In this document: positions 52,009-61,428 of the stretch, piece after piece
Numbering within the stretch: the stretch's first letter is position 1
Layout: the number at the start of each line of letters is the position of its first letter
Source: Roseibium sediminicola
GTDB lineage: Bacteria > Pseudomonadota > Alphaproteobacteria > Rhizobiales > Stappiaceae
Direction of reading: 5' to 3'
Length of the DNA stretch: 64,000 nt
Assembly: GCF_023156505.1 (NCBI RefSeq)
Contig: NZ_JALNMJ010000001.1
Location: forward strand, 434,001 to 498,000
The notes under the pieces: model-generated
The model's database searches: none
Seen by the model: only the letters and a program-made list of their open reading frames with translations
Told to the model about the DNA's origin: nothing
Program-made: the position numbers and the translations under genes

Positions 52009-53160
52009 TCAGGCGGGCGCCCGGAAATGTTTCGACAGTTTCAGCGCCTGGCCCTGGTAGTTGGAGCCGATGCCTTCGCCATAAAGCCGCTCGGGGCGTT
52101 CGGCCATATGCTCATAGACAAGCCGGCCAATGGTCTGGCCGTGTTCGACAATGAACGGCACGTCGTGGGAGCGGACCTCCAGGACGGCCCTGGAGCCGAC
52201 GCCGCCGGCGCCCGCATGGCCGAATCCCGGATCGAAGAAGCCGGCATAATGCACGCGGAACTCGCCGACCAGCGGGTCGAACGGCACCATCTCGGCGGCA
52301 TAGTCCGGCGGCACATGCACCGCTTCCTGGCTGACCAGGATGTAGAATGCGTCCGGATCGAGGATCAGTTCGGCGCGCTGGCGGCGGTAGATCGGTTCCC
52401 AGAAATCGAGCACGTCCTGGGCGCCGACCTTGTCGACATCGATCAGGCCGGAATGCTGCTTGGCACGGTAGCCGATCAGGCTGTTTGGGCCGGTGCCTTC
52501 CAGGTCGATGGAAAGTTGCACGCCATTGCCGATGCGGCCGTTGCCGCCGCTCATCAAGGTGTGGGCCTTGTGGACCTCTTCCAGCGTCGCGTCGGGAATG
52601 AGCGACTGGCCGCGGCGGAAACGGATCTGGCTGAGGCGTGAGCCGGAGCGGACCAGGATCGGGAAGGTCAGTGGCGAGATTTCCGCATAAAGCGGGCCGG
52701 AATAGCCGGCCGGAATGGTGTCGAAGGCAAGGCCGTTGTCGGTGATGACGCGGGTGAAGACATCGAGCCGGCCGGTGGAGCTTTTCGGATTGGCGGTCGC
52801 GGAAATGTCGGACGCAAGGGCAAGGCTTTCCTGCAGGGGCACGATATAGACACAGCCGGTCTCCAGGACCGCGCCCTCGGAGAGATCTACCGTGTGCAGC
52901 TTCAGCTGCTCCAGCCGGTCGGCGACCTTGATCTGCGGTCCGGGCAGGAAGCTGGCGCGCACCCGGTAGGCCACCTGGCCGAGACGCAGGTCTAGGCTGG
53001 CGGGCTGCACCTGGCCTTCCACCGGGGGGAGGGCGGCGGCGATTTCGCCGGCTGCGAACATGGCGTGGATGATCCGCTCGGGCAGGATGCCCTCGGCCTG
53101 CAAAGATGCGCTTCCGTTCAAGACCTGCCCCGCTGTCACATTCATCGAGTTTTCCCGCAT
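52009..53160 (-). CDS. dcd: dCTP deaminase, large two-domain alphaproteobacterial form
   Basis: The product has 383 residues, about twice the E. coli Dcd (193), because the trimeric dUTPase-like fold is duplicated. The N-half has QVQPASLDLRLG, TANPKSSTGRLDVFTRV and IPAGYSGPLYAEISP; the C-half has RVHYAGFFDPGFG and RAVLEVRSHDVPFIVEHGQ. It deaminates dCTP to dUTP for thymidylate synthesis. The start at 53160 has AGGAC upstream; a second ATG lies five codons later. It is divergent from the riboswitch-metZ unit. Confidence 0.92.
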   Translation of the reverse strand: MRENSMNVTAGQVLNGSASLQAEGILPERIIHAMFAAGEIAAALPPVEGQVQPASLDLRLGQVAYRVRASFLPGPQIKVADRLEQLKLHTVDLSEGAVLETGCVYIVPLQESLALASDISATANPKSSTGRLDVFTRVITDNGLAFDTIPAGYSGPLYAEISPLTFPILVRSGSRLSQIRFRRGQSLIPDATLEEVHKAHTLMSGGNGRIGNGVQLSIDLEGTGPNSLIGYRAKQHSGLIDVDKVGAQDVLDFWEPIYRRQRAELILDPDAFYILVSQEAVHVPPDYAAEMVPFDPLVGEFRVHYAGFFDPGFGHAGAGGVGSRAVLEVRSHDVPFIVEHGQTIGRLVYEHMAERPERLYGEGIGSNYQGQALKLSKHFRAPA

Positions 53161-53280
53161 TTGTCTGTCCTAACGTCCTTAACGGATGCGGCGCGCCGCG
53201 CCAACCGGCTTTGCGCCCGGCAAGCCGTTTTCGCCAAAGAAGATTGACCGGCGTGGCGTTATCCCGTAGGAGAGGGGCAC

Positions 53281-53340
53281 TTCGTGGTGATTTGGGCCGG
53301 CCGGCTTGCAGCCACGTTAAACAAGTTGCTAAAAAGGCCG
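53281..53340 (+). promoter_or_regulatory. SAM-II riboswitch (metA motif) upstream of metZ
   Basis: CGTGG (53283-53287) pairs with CCACG (53312-53316) as P1; between them GTGATTTG and GGCTTGCAG, and after them GTTAAACAAG, GCTAAAAA and GGCCG for the pseudoknot, all reproduce the SAM-II consensus order. Such riboswitches bind S-adenosylmethionine in alphaproteobacteria upstream of metA, metX or metZ. A terminator follows directly. Confidence 0.92.
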
Positions 53341-53345
53341 GAGGT

Positions 53346-53376
53346 GCAAACCCCGGTCTTGAGGCTGGGGTTTTTT
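53346..53376 (+). terminator. Terminator linked to the SAM-II riboswitch
   Basis: GCAAACCCC (53346-53354) pairs with GGGGTTT (53367-53373), followed by a T-run to 53376. It lies 18 bp before the metZ start, so SAM binding could switch termination as well as ribosome access. Confidence 0.7.
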
Positions 53377-53394
53377 GCGTTTGGAGCATGGAAG

Positions 53395-54594
53395 ATGACT
53401 GAGACCACCAAGACCGGAAACAAGAACTGGCGTCCCGCAACCAATCTGGTCCATGGCGGCACCATGCGCTCGCCCTTCGGTGAGACCTCCGAAACCATCT
53501 ATCTGACGCAGGGCTTCACCTATGCCGGTGCCGAGGCCGCCGAGGCGCGCTTCAACGGCGACGACCCGGGTTATGTCTATTCCCGCTATGCCAATCCGAC
53601 GGTCACCATGTTCGAGGACCGGATCAAGGCGCTGGAAGGCGCGGAGGCCGCGCGCGGCACCGCCAGCGGCATGGCGGCCGTCAACCTGGCGCTGATGGCG
53701 TCCGTGAAGGCGGGCGATCATGTCATCGCCGCCAAGGCGCTGTTTGGCTCCTGCCGCTATATCTGCGAGACCCTGCTGCCGCGTTTCGGTGTCGAGAGCA
53801 CCCTGGTGGACGGCACCGACATCGACCAGTGGAAGGCAGCCGTGCGCCCGAACACCAGGGCGCTGTTCCTGGAAAGCCCGACCAACCCGACGCTGGAAGT
53901 GATCGACATTGCCGCGGTTGCCGACATTGCCAAGGAAGCCGGTGCGCGTCTGATCGTCGACAATGTCTTTGCCACCCCGCTTTACCAGTCGCCACTGCAG
54001 CTCGGCGCCGACGTGGTCGTCTATTCCGCCACCAAGCACATTGACGGCCAGGGCCGCTGTCTTGGCGGCGTGGTGTTGTCGGACGAGGAATGGATCAACG
54101 ACGAGGTGATGCCGTTCATCAAGCATACCGGTCCGCATATGAGCCCGTTCAGCGCCTGGGTGCTGCTGAAGGGCCTGGAAACCCTGCCGCTGCGTGTTGC
54201 ACGCCAGAGCGAAACCGCCGGCCAGATCGCCGATTTTCTCGCCGGCCAGTCCAAGGTGTCGCGCCTGATCTATCCGGGCCGCGCCGACCATCCGCAGGCC
54301 GATGTGGTCGCGCGCCAGATGCGCGGCGGCTCAACCATGCTGGCGTTTGAAATCGACGGCGGCAAGGAGGCAGCCTTCCGCTTCACCAATGCGCTCGAGG
54401 TCATCAAGATCTCCAACAACCTGGGCGATGCCAAGAGCCTGATCACCCATCCGGCGACCACGACCCACCAGTCGATCGGCGAAGAAGCGCGCGCCGAACT
54501 CGACATCACCGACGGCATCCTGCGCCTGTCGATCGGCCTGGAAGATCCGCTGGATCTGCTGGAGGATGTCGAACAGGCACTCGGCGCGGTCTGA
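53395..54594 (+). CDS. metZ: O-succinylhomoserine sulfhydrylase
   Basis: A 399-residue Cys/Met-metabolism PLP enzyme: NLVHGGTMRSPFGETSETIY, YVYSRYANPTVTMFEDRI, PTNPTLEVIDI and the PLP-Lys segment VVYSATKHIDGQGRCLGG (Lys near 214), ending with IGLEDPLDLLEDVEQAL. It replaces succinate of O-succinylhomoserine with sulfide to give homocysteine. The start at 53395 follows GGAG after the terminator; the longer open frame crosses the riboswitch and is not coding. Confidence 0.94.
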   Translation: MTETTKTGNKNWRPATNLVHGGTMRSPFGETSETIYLTQGFTYAGAEAAEARFNGDDPGYVYSRYANPTVTMFEDRIKALEGAEAARGTASGMAAVNLALMASVKAGDHVIAAKALFGSCRYICETLLPRFGVESTLVDGTDIDQWKAAVRPNTRALFLESPTNPTLEVIDIAAVADIAKEAGARLIVDNVFATPLYQSPLQLGADVVVYSATKHIDGQGRCLGGVVLSDEEWINDEVMPFIKHTGPHMSPFSAWVLLKGLETLPLRVARQSETAGQIADFLAGQSKVSRLIYPGRADHPQADVVARQMRGGSTMLAFEIDGGKEAAFRFTNALEVIKISNNLGDAKSLITHPATTTHQSIGEEARAELDITDGILRLSIGLEDPLDLLEDVEQALGAV

Positions 54595-54624
54595 CGGACC
54601 AGAATAGCTCCAATCTGGTGAAGA

Positions 54625-54648
54625 CCCCGGCCCGCGTGCCGGGGTTTT
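54625..54648. terminator. Terminator after metZ
   Basis: CCCCGGC (54625-54631), loop CCGCGT, GCCGGGG (54638-54644), then TTTT. Its T-tract overlaps the stop codon of the convergent lysE-type gene. Confidence 0.85.
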
Positions 54649-55258
54649 ATTTGGCAAAGGCGAGAATGCCCGCAGCGCCCATCAGGGCTGTGCCGCTGAT
54701 CCGGTTCAAAAGCATGGGACGGGAGCGCAGAAAGCCAAGGGCCGCGCGGGCGCTGCTGGCGTAGAGCATGACAAAGGTGAAATCCAGCGCCGCCATGGTC
54801 GGGCACATCACCAGGAGCTGGGATGCCAGATCCGCTTGCGGGTCGATGAATTGCGGAAAGAAGGCGGTGAAGAAGAGCAGGGCTTTCGGATTGCCGAAGG
54901 CAACCAGGAAACCCGACAGGAACAGCCGGGCCGGATGCGACGAAGACACGGGTGCGGTCTCAAGTGAAGCGCCGGGGGCCCCGCGCAGCATGCGCAGGCT
55001 CATATAGACCAAAACCAGGACACCGCCCCATTTCAAAAGCTGAAACGCCAGAACCGAGCTGGCGATCAGGACGCCAAGGCCGATGGCCACCAGCAGCATC
55101 TGGATCAGGTTCGCGCTGATGTCGCCGAGCGCCGTGAACAGGGTCTTTCGGGATCCGAAGCGCAGGGCATGCACCATGCCCAGCAATATGCTGGGGCCTG
55201 GGCTCATGGTCAGGATCAGGGAAGCGGCTATGAAGGCCAGATAGGCTTCGAGGGTCAT
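54647..55258 (-). CDS. LysE/RhtB family amino acid exporter
   Basis: A 203-residue, six-helix exporter: FIAASLILTMSPGPSILLGM with the family SPGP motif, SRKTLFTALGDISANLIQML, LVAFGNPKALLFFTAFFPQF and a final helix. RhtB-type proteins export amino acids such as threonine, homoserine or lysine; the substrate is not given by sequence. It is divergent from a LysR gene sharing a 14-bp inverted repeat, so the LysR protein probably controls it. Confidence 0.9.
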   Translation of the reverse strand: MTLEAYLAFIAASLILTMSPGPSILLGMVHALRFGSRKTLFTALGDISANLIQMLLVAIGLGVLIASSVLAFQLLKWGGVLVLVYMSLRMLRGAPGASLETAPVSSSHPARLFLSGFLVAFGNPKALLFFTAFFPQFIDPQADLASQLLVMCPTMAALDFTFVMLYASSARAALGFLRSRPMLLNRISGTALMGAAGILAFAK

Positions 55259-55305
55259 GTCGGCGGGACTGCTTTTGAAAAGGGATGACAGATGAGGAGC
55301 GACCT

Positions 55306-55356
55306 TTCATAACTATGAGAAATGATTCACATATGGAAATAACTCATGGTTATGAA
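55306..55356. promoter_or_regulatory. Inverted repeat between lysE- and lysR-type genes
   Basis: TTCATAACTATGAG (55306-55319) and CTCATGGTTATGAA (55343-55356) are reverse complements with one mismatch, 23 bases apart. The right arm covers the lysR start codons, so binding there would block both promoter and translation start. It is the likely LysR operator. Confidence 0.65.
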
Positions 55357-56248
55357 GCCTGCTTCAGACAGACCGGATATTCCGCTGAGCATTGCCCGGG
55401 CCCTGGACCTGATAGGCACCACCGGAAGCGTATCGGAAGCGGCGAAAAGGCTCGGTGTCACCCAGCCGGCGATCAGCAAGGGCATTGCGCAACTGGAGGC
55501 GCGATTTGGTGTGAACCTCGTGCGGCGCGGCTCCCGGCCGTTGACGCTGACCGAGGAAGGCGAGGCGCTTGCTCGCTATGCGCGCCAGGAGGACTTGGCG
55601 CGGCAAGTAACGCTCGGCGCGCTGGAAGACGCCCGGCACAATCGCAGCGGCACGGTGCGGCTCGGCTCCTTTGGCTCGTCTGCCTCGTTCCATATTCTGC
55701 CGAAGACCCTGGCGGCTTTTGCCGGCAAATACCCAGGGATCGCCGTCGAGGTGCTGGAATTTCCGGACGAGGAACTTCGCAAAGCGCTGGAAGACGGCAT
55801 CGTTGATATGGCGATCCTGTCGGTCGAACAGGAGGAAAACCTGGAGATCGTGCCGATCACGTCGGACAAGCTGGTCGCGCTGGTGCCCTTGACGGATCCG
55901 CTCGGCGGCAAGTCTCTCCTGACGGCGCCCGATCTCGCGGGAAGGCCTTTCATTCTGACCAAGGGCGGCAGCGGGCCGCTTGTGGAGCGCTGGTTCGCGC
56001 AGGCCGGGGTCGCCCCCAACATCGCGCATACGATCCTGCAGGTGAACTCGATTGTGGCGCTGGTGCAGGCAGGGCTCGGTGTTTCGATCATGGCGGAGCT
56101 GGCGCTGCCGGATGTCAGCGGCAAATGCCGGGTCCTGCCTTTGGACCCTGTGGCACCGCGCGTGATTGGCTGGGCGAGGACCGGCAAGACCTTCAAGTCC
56201 AATGCCGCCGAAACCTTCTGGAAGTTCTGCGGCCGCTTCACGCCGTGA
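55346..56248 (+). CDS. LysR family transcriptional regulator
   Basis: A 300-residue regulator with the HTH SVSEAAKRLGVTQPAISKGI, and a periplasmic-binding-like effector domain (about 90-295; GTVRLGSFGSSASFHILPKT, EFPDEELRKALEDGIVDMAI, VNSIVALVQAGLGVSIM). Two ATGs (55346 and 55352) both fall in the inverted repeat. It probably controls the divergent exporter and itself. Confidence 0.9.
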   Translation: MVMKPASDRPDIPLSIARALDLIGTTGSVSEAAKRLGVTQPAISKGIAQLEARFGVNLVRRGSRPLTLTEEGEALARYARQEDLARQVTLGALEDARHNRSGTVRLGSFGSSASFHILPKTLAAFAGKYPGIAVEVLEFPDEELRKALEDGIVDMAILSVEQEENLEIVPITSDKLVALVPLTDPLGGKSLLTAPDLAGRPFILTKGGSGPLVERWFAQAGVAPNIAHTILQVNSIVALVQAGLGVSIMAELALPDVSGKCRVLPLDPVAPRVIGWARTGKTFKSNAAETFWKFCGRFTP

Positions 56249-56260
56249 CGGCGCCGCCGC

Positions 56261-56923
56261 TCAAGGCTCTTGCAGTGCCTTGATGCCGATCAGAACGCGA
56301 GCGCCCGCGGAGACAAAGCAGATGGCGGCAAACCCCCAGGCAAGCGCTGGGAACCAGCCGGGCAGCAGTGCCATCAGGAGAAAGAGCGCGATGGTCTCCG
56401 TGCCCTCGGCCAGACCGCCGATGTAATAGAGCGACTTCGATCCTTGTTCCGTCGTCGAGAGCCGGTTCTTTTCCGCCATGATGGCAAAAGCGAGAAAGGC
56501 CGAACCGTTGGCATAGAAGCTGGCAAGCAGGGCTGCGGCGGCCAGCGCATTGGCCGCGGGGTTCTGCAGGGCAAAGGCCAGCGGAATGGCACCGTAGAAG
56601 AAGAAGTCGAGGGTGATGTCGAGATAACCGCCGAGATCGGTCTTGCGGGTCGCCCGCGCAACGGCACCGTCGAGACCGTCAGCGATGCGGTTGAGCGCGA
56701 TCAGCACAAGGCCGATTAGGGAATATCCGGCCGCAATCGCAATCGCGGCGCAGAGCCCGATGGCAAAGCCGGTCAGGGTCACCGTGTTCGGTCCGATACC
56801 GGCATCGGCCAAAACCCGGCCCATGCGGTTGAGCGGTGGGTCGATCAGGGGGCGCAGGCGGGCATCGAGCACGGATTGGGAACCTGTTTTTAAGTGATTT
56901 CGCGCCCTACATGCAAAATCCAT
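56261..56923 (-). CDS. CDP-alcohol phosphatidyltransferase family protein
   Basis: A 220-residue membrane enzyme with the full CDP-OH-P motif, DGLDGAVARATRKTDLGGYL continuing to DITLD (about residues 82-106), and five or six helices. These enzymes transfer phosphatidyl groups to an alcohol to make phospholipids. The alcohol is unknown. The start codon at 56923 has a poor ribosome site; a GTG at 56872 is possible. Confidence 0.85.
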   Translation of the reverse strand: MDFACRARNHLKTGSQSVLDARLRPLIDPPLNRMGRVLADAGIGPNTVTLTGFAIGLCAAIAIAAGYSLIGLVLIALNRIADGLDGAVARATRKTDLGGYLDITLDFFFYGAIPLAFALQNPAANALAAAALLASFYANGSAFLAFAIMAEKNRLSTTEQGSKSLYYIGGLAEGTETIALFLLMALLPGWFPALAWGFAAICFVSAGARVLIGIKALQEP

Positions 56924-57013
56924 CCGGAAATCACAAGCAAGTCCCTTTCACGCTTGTGTCATTCGCCCTATAAGCGCCTCCGGAACCGAAGCCTGAAGGC
57001 AAAAGGAACAAAC

Positions 57014-57415
57014 GTGTCGGGCAGTTACAGCGCCATCACCGAAGGGATCGAAGTCTCGGTCGAGCCGTTTTATTTGGATGATGAATCGCGGCCGGAAGCG
57101 GGCGAGTTCATCTGGGCCTATATGGTCGAGATCCATAATGGCGGCGATGAACCGGTGCAGTTGAAGACCCGCTACTGGCAGATCACCGACGCGATCGGGC
57201 GCCAGGAAGAGGTTAGCGGCGAAGGCGTCGTCGGAGAGCAACCGGTGATCGAGCCGGGCGAAACCTACGAATATTCCTCGCATTGCCCGCTTGCGACGGA
57301 CAGCGGGATCATGGCCGGGTTCTTCTCCATGGAGCGCCCGGACGGGTCGTTGTTCGATGTCACGATCCCGGCGTTCTCCCTGGATCTGCCGGACGCGATC
57401 CACAGCCTCAACTGA
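57014..57415 (+). CDS. apaG: ApaG protein
   Basis: A GTG with AAGGA upstream gives 133 residues: AITEGIEVSVEPFYLDDESR, FIWAYMVEIHNGGDEPVQLK, RYWQITDAIGRQEEVSGEGV, VIEPGETYEYSSHCPL and MAGFFSMERPDGSLFDV, matching ApaG over its length. It is an Ig-like fold protein linked with diadenosine-tetraphosphate and metal homeostasis; the exact role is unresolved. Confidence 0.95.
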   Translation: MSGSYSAITEGIEVSVEPFYLDDESRPEAGEFIWAYMVEIHNGGDEPVQLKTRYWQITDAIGRQEEVSGEGVVGEQPVIEPGETYEYSSHCPLATDSGIMAGFFSMERPDGSLFDVTIPAFSLDLPDAIHSLN

Positions 57416-57430
57416 CGGAAGCTGTCGGGG

Positions 57431-57835
57431 TCAGATGCTTATGAGCCCGCCGGCAAAGCCGAGCAGGAGCCACAGGATCCATTTGCGCCGGTTGAACGCC
57501 ACCAGGAGCGACACGGCCAGAGCCGCAAAGATCAGATAAAGCGCATGTCCGGCAAAGCCGGTGCCCAGAACCAGGGCGAACAGATCCGGGTCACGGTCCT
57601 TGGCGAGATGGAAATGGTGTTCGGCGAACATCACCAGCGAGTCCGCCGCAAGTCCGCACAGGAAGCCGGCAAAGGCAATCAGCATGCGGTGGCCCCAGTT
57701 GACGGGCTTCGGACCCCGGCGCACCTGAATTTGCCGCATGGCCACCGGCTGATGACGCCGGTAAGGGGGCTGCTGCCGGCGGCGCCTCAACGGATAACGG
57801 ACACTGCCTTGTTCCCCGAAAGCCTGACTGTTCAT
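57431..57835 (-). CDS. Membrane protein of unknown function
   Basis: The ATG at 57835 gives 134 residues. A basic N-terminus (Arg/Gln-rich, about 1-45) precedes three hydrophobic segments (MLIAFAGFLCGLAADSLVMF, LVLGTGFAGHALYLIFAALA, ILWLLLGFAGGLI) with a short HHFHLAKDRDPD loop. No family is recognised. A longer start at 57907 is possible. It is convergent with apaG, 15 bp apart. Confidence 0.6.
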   Translation of the reverse strand: MNSQAFGEQGSVRYPLRRRRQQPPYRRHQPVAMRQIQVRRGPKPVNWGHRMLIAFAGFLCGLAADSLVMFAEHHFHLAKDRDPDLFALVLGTGFAGHALYLIFAALAVSLLVAFNRRKWILWLLLGFAGGLISI

Positions 57836-57983
57836 GCGCGTTCCCGCTGCTGTAAAACTTGAGGCAGGCTCGCAGCTCTTCCGCGCGATCGCTCCCCGTT
57901 CCCTCAAACGGTCTTACGGGTCCGGGATTTAGGGAAGGGAAAACAAATTCGGTGCAATTTGAACGATCTGAGGACGTTGCCGG

Positions 57984-59039
57984 TCAACCGGCTTGTCCGG
58001 CCCGGTCCAGGATCCAGCTCGTCAGGGTGTCCAGCGCTCCCGGCGCATAAGCCTTCCGGCCAAGCAGCGCAAAGGCAAGCTTGCTCCAGGCCGGCATGTC
58101 GCCTGCGGTCTGCTGGTTGAAAAGAGCTGTTCTCAAAAGCGCGTGGCTGCCGCCCTCGATCACCAGATTACGATTGGCATCGTTCCGGCCGCCCAGAATT
58201 TCCCGGTAGCGGTCGGAATTATAGGCCGGGTCGACATTGAGGTCTCCACTGCCATGCAACGTCAGAACGGGCGCTGAAATGCGCTGGAGGCTGGCGCTGG
58301 AATCGGCATGGGCGTTTTTCCGGACAAAAGCAAAGCGCGCTTCGGACATCGGTGCGCCGTTCGAGTGATCGGCCAGGTAGGCCTCATAGGTATAACCGTC
58401 CGACAACAGCTTTTCGTTGCCGGCGTCGTCGTCCGCCAGCGTTGCCTCGATCGTCTTGATATCCGCTCCGGCCAGTTCCAGTCTGCGCTTGGTATAGTAC
58501 CTGCCCTGGTGCAGCCAGTTGACCGCTCCGCCGATGATCACGAAGAAATCGGCTTCCGCAGGCGCCTCTGCCAGGATGGGCACCACCCAGCCACCCTGCG
58601 AAAAGCCGACAAATCCTGTGCGCGAGGACTGGAACTCAGGTTGGGCCTTCACGGCATCCAATGCGGCTGCCGCCAGTCCGGCCCGATCCTCCATGGAAAA
58701 GGAGAGCCAGTCGCCGCTGCTCTCGCCAACGCCCGGCTTGTCCCAACTGTAGACGGCGATGCCATTGTCCAGAAGCTCACTGATCAAAGGCATGTAGCCG
58801 CCGCCGGAATAACGGTCGGCGGGGCCGTCGCCATGGACCAGCAACACGACGGGCGGATTGTCGGCCTCCGGCAAATGCAGCGTTCCGGCAACCGTGGCAT
58901 CGCCAAAGAAAAAGGAGAGTGGCCGCGTCCTGTATTCGGAAAAGTCGAAATCCCGCAGTCCCAGGAAGGCCAACAACAACAGGGCAAGCACAACGAGGAT
59001 CGTTGTCCCGGTCCAGACAAGAACCCGTCTGCGTTTCAA
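57984..59039 (-). CDS. Alpha/beta hydrolase (serine aminopeptidase S33-like)
   Basis: A 351-residue protein with an N-terminal membrane anchor (about 9-29). The hydrolase has VVLLVHGDGPADR (oxyanion), SWDKPGVGESSG, the nucleophile elbow GFSQGG, acid in HGSGDLNVD and His in GGSHALL, so the triad is complete. It probably acts on the periplasmic side as an esterase or peptidase; substrate unknown. It follows the TerB gene by 18 bp and is likely co-transcribed. Confidence 0.82.
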   Translation of the reverse strand: MKRRRVLVWTGTTILVVLALLLLAFLGLRDFDFSEYRTRPLSFFFGDATVAGTLHLPEADNPPVVLLVHGDGPADRYSGGGYMPLISELLDNGIAVYSWDKPGVGESSGDWLSFSMEDRAGLAAAALDAVKAQPEFQSSRTGFVGFSQGGWVVPILAEAPAEADFFVIIGGAVNWLHQGRYYTKRRLELAGADIKTIEATLADDDAGNEKLLSDGYTYEAYLADHSNGAPMSEARFAFVRKNAHADSSASLQRISAPVLTLHGSGDLNVDPAYNSDRYREILGGRNDANRNLVIEGGSHALLRTALFNQQTAGDMPAWSKLAFALLGRKAYAPGALDTLTSWILDRAGQAG

Positions 59040-59057
59040 GGGATGCTCTCCCCGAGA

Positions 59058-59477
59058 TCAGGCGGGACGATGACGGGCGATGGCGCTGCGCTCGATAGCG
59101 GCGATGGTCAGCTTGTCGAGGCGGAACCGGTCACGCAGAAGCTGCAGAATGCGCAGCTCTTCCTGCTCGACATGAAGATCCGCGGCAGCGACTTCAACAG
59201 CCAGCGCATAGGCGGTGTCATAGAGCTTGTGCGGCAGGATATCGCCGACCAGTTCGAGCACGAGCTGCAGGCCGTTGTCTTCCTGAAGAATGTCGCCGCA
59301 GCGCTGGGCGGCAGGGATGATCCGGCTGCCGTCATAACCCTGGAAGACGGGCAGCATCTTGACCACGTCGCCGATCGTGGCCAGTTCCTTGTCGGTCATT
59401 TCATTGTCCGACGCCGAAACGATGACCATCACGTAGATGAGGGCTTCCTGAACGCTGATCGGCTCATTCATAGACAC
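59058..59477 (-). CDS. TerB family (tellurite resistance-like) protein
   Basis: A 139-residue all-helical protein: ALIYVMVIVSASDNEMTDKE with acidic residues that bind metal in TerB folds, and a second pseudo-repeat VEVAAADLHVEQEELRILQ. TerB-like domains occur in stress and membrane-associated complexes; tellurite resistance is not implied. A GTG start at 59477 has the best spaced GGAG; the ATG two codons later is possible. Confidence 0.8.
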   Translation of the reverse strand: MSMNEPISVQEALIYVMVIVSASDNEMTDKELATIGDVVKMLPVFQGYDGSRIIPAAQRCGDILQEDNGLQLVLELVGDILPHKLYDTAYALAVEVAAADLHVEQEELRILQLLRDRFRLDKLTIAAIERSAIARHRPA

Positions 59478-59688
59478 TATTCATTCTCCAGTGGCGCCGG
59501 TTTCAAAGGCAAAGTGAAGGCCCGGTGTATCGGGTTGGCGGGAAAGCTTCAAGTCATGGTCTTTCGACATGTGATTGCACATGCTTGCGGCTTGATCTAG
59601 TGTCGCGCCGCAGCAAACGGCAGGAGCACACAAAAACCTGCCTGTGCAGCGATCCATCCATCCAAATGAACAGAACAGACCTTAAAAA

Positions 59689-61347
59689 ATGACCGACCAA
59701 TCCCTGCCTACGCTTGACCTTTCGCAAGAGTTTGTCGAGGCGGCCCGGAAATCGAAAGCCTGGCCGTTCGAAGAAGCGCGAAAACTGGTCAAACGCGTCG
59801 AGAAACGGGATTCGGACAAACCGGTTCTGTTCGAAACGGGTTATGGCCCGTCAGGCCTGCCGCATATCGGAACCTTCGGCGAAGTGCTGCGCACGACCAT
59901 GGTGCGCACGGCCTTTCGCCTGCTCACCGAAGACAAGATCCCGACGCGGCTGCTGAGCTTTTCCGACGATATGGACGGCATGCGCAAGATCCCGGAAAAC
60001 GTTCCGGACCGGGCCGCGCTGGAGCCGTATCTGCAGATGCCGCTCAGCGCCGTGCCGAACCCGTTCGGCGGCGATTACGAGAGCTTTGCCGCGCATAACA
60101 ATGCCATGCTGTGCCGCTTCCTCGATACGTTCGGCTTCGACTACGAGTTCGCCAGCGCGACCGAATACTACAAGGCCGGCAAATTCGACGACGTCCTCAT
60201 CAAGGCGACCGAGAAGTACCAGAAGATCATGGATGTGATGCTGCCGACCCTCGGCGAGGAGCGTCAGGCGACCTATTCGCCGTTCCTGCCGATCTCGCCG
60301 AGCTCCGGCCGCGTGCTTTACGTGCCGATGAAGGACGTCAATGCAAAGGACGGCACGATCACCTTTGAGGACGAAACCGGCGAGGACATCACGCTGCCGG
60401 TGACCGGCGGCAAGGTGAAGCTGCAGTGGAAGCCGGACTTCGGCATGCGCTGGGCGGCGCTCGACGTCGATTTCGAGATGTTCGGCAAGGACCACATGAC
60501 CAATGCGCCGATCTACGACAAGATCTGCAACATTCTGGGCGGCAAGGCACCGGAACACTATGTCTACGAGCTGTTCCTGGACGACAAGGGCGAGAAGATC
60601 TCCAAGTCGAAGGGCAACGGCCTGACCATCGACGAGTGGCTGACCTATGCCTCGCCGGAAAGCCTGGCGCTGTACAATTACCAGAAGCCGAAAACGGCGA
60701 AGAAGCTCTATTTCGACGTCATCCCGAAGGCGGTGGACGAGTATTTCACCTTCGTCCAGAAATACGAGCAGATGCCGGTCGAGCAGAAGCTGCAGAACCC
60801 GGCCTGGCACATCCATTCGGGCAATATCCCGAAGATCGACATGCCGGTTCCGTTTGCCATGCTCTTGAACCTGGTGTCCGCTTCCAACGCGGACAGCAAG
60901 GACGTGCTCTGGGCGTTCATTTCGCGTTATGCACCGGGCGTGACCGCCGCAACCCATCCGGAACTGGATGCCCTTGTGGGCTATGCGATCCGCTATTTCG
61001 ACGATTTCGTCAAACCGACCAAGTCCTTCAAGACGCCGGACGAGGTCGAGCGGACCGCGCTGGAGCAGCTGGACCGGCAACTGGCCGCACTGCCGGCGGA
61101 TGCAGACGGCGCGGCGATCCAGGACGCGGTTCTGGACGTGGCCCGTGCCATCGAGCGCTACCAGGATCCGAACAAGAAGGGCCCCGATGGCGGTCCCGGA
61201 GTATCGGTCGCCTGGTTCTCCGCGCTCTACCAGCTGCTGCTGGGCCAGGAAAAGGGCCCGCGCTTCGGCTCCTTCGTCGCGCTTTATGGCGTTGCCGAGA
61301 CCCGCGAGATGATCCGCAAGGCGCTGGCCGGCGAACTGGCGGCCTGA
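59689..61347 (+). CDS. lysK: Lysyl-tRNA synthetase, class I
   Basis: A 552-residue class I synthetase, the archaeal-type LysRS found in many alphaproteobacteria: signature [12 protein letters not shown] (HIGH variant, His 59), zinc-less core, and [11 protein letters not shown] (KMSKS variant near 304). It charges tRNA-Lys in the cytoplasm. The start lacks a strong ribosome site. A terminator follows at 61369. The 211 bp before it hold no other gene. Confidence 0.95.
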   Translation: MTDQSLPTLDLSQEFVEAARKSKAWPFEEARKLVKRVEKRDSDKPVLFETGYGPSGLPHIGTFGEVLRTTMVRTAFRLLTEDKIPTRLLSFSDDMDGMRKIPENVPDRAALEPYLQMPLSAVPNPFGGDYESFAAHNNAMLCRFLDTFGFDYEFASATEYYKAGKFDDVLIKATEKYQKIMDVMLPTLGEERQATYSPFLPISPSSGRVLYVPMKDVNAKDGTITFEDETGEDITLPVTGGKVKLQWKPDFGMRWAALDVDFEMFGKDHMTNAPIYDKICNILGGKAPEHYVYELFLDDKGEKISKSKGNGLTIDEWLTYASPESLALYNYQKPKTAKKLYFDVIPKAVDEYFTFVQKYEQMPVEQKLQNPAWHIHSGNIPKIDMPVPFAMLLNLVSASNADSKDVLWAFISRYAPGVTAATHPELDALVGYAIRYFDDFVKPTKSFKTPDEVERTALEQLDRQLAALPADADGAAIQDAVLDVARAIERYQDPNKKGPDGGPGVSVAWFSALYQLLLGQEKGPRFGSFVALYGVAETREMIRKALAGELAA

Positions 61348-61368
61348 ACGGACGCAAATCCTTGAAGG

Positions 61369-61397
61369 AAAAGGCGGCGCAATTTGCGCCGCCTTTT
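61369..61397 (+). terminator. Rho-independent terminator after lysK
   Basis: AAAAGGCGGCGC (61369-61380), loop AATTT, GCGCCGCCTTTT (61386-61397): a perfect 12-bp stem with T-tract. Confidence 0.9.
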
Positions 61398-61428
61398 CTT
61401 TACGACAAATGCACTTCTTCGCCGCCGA

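Noticed and set aside
57984-59477. Tellurite resistance operon from the TerB gene
   Set aside because: Only a single TerB-fold protein with a hydrolase is present; terZ, terC and terD types are absent.
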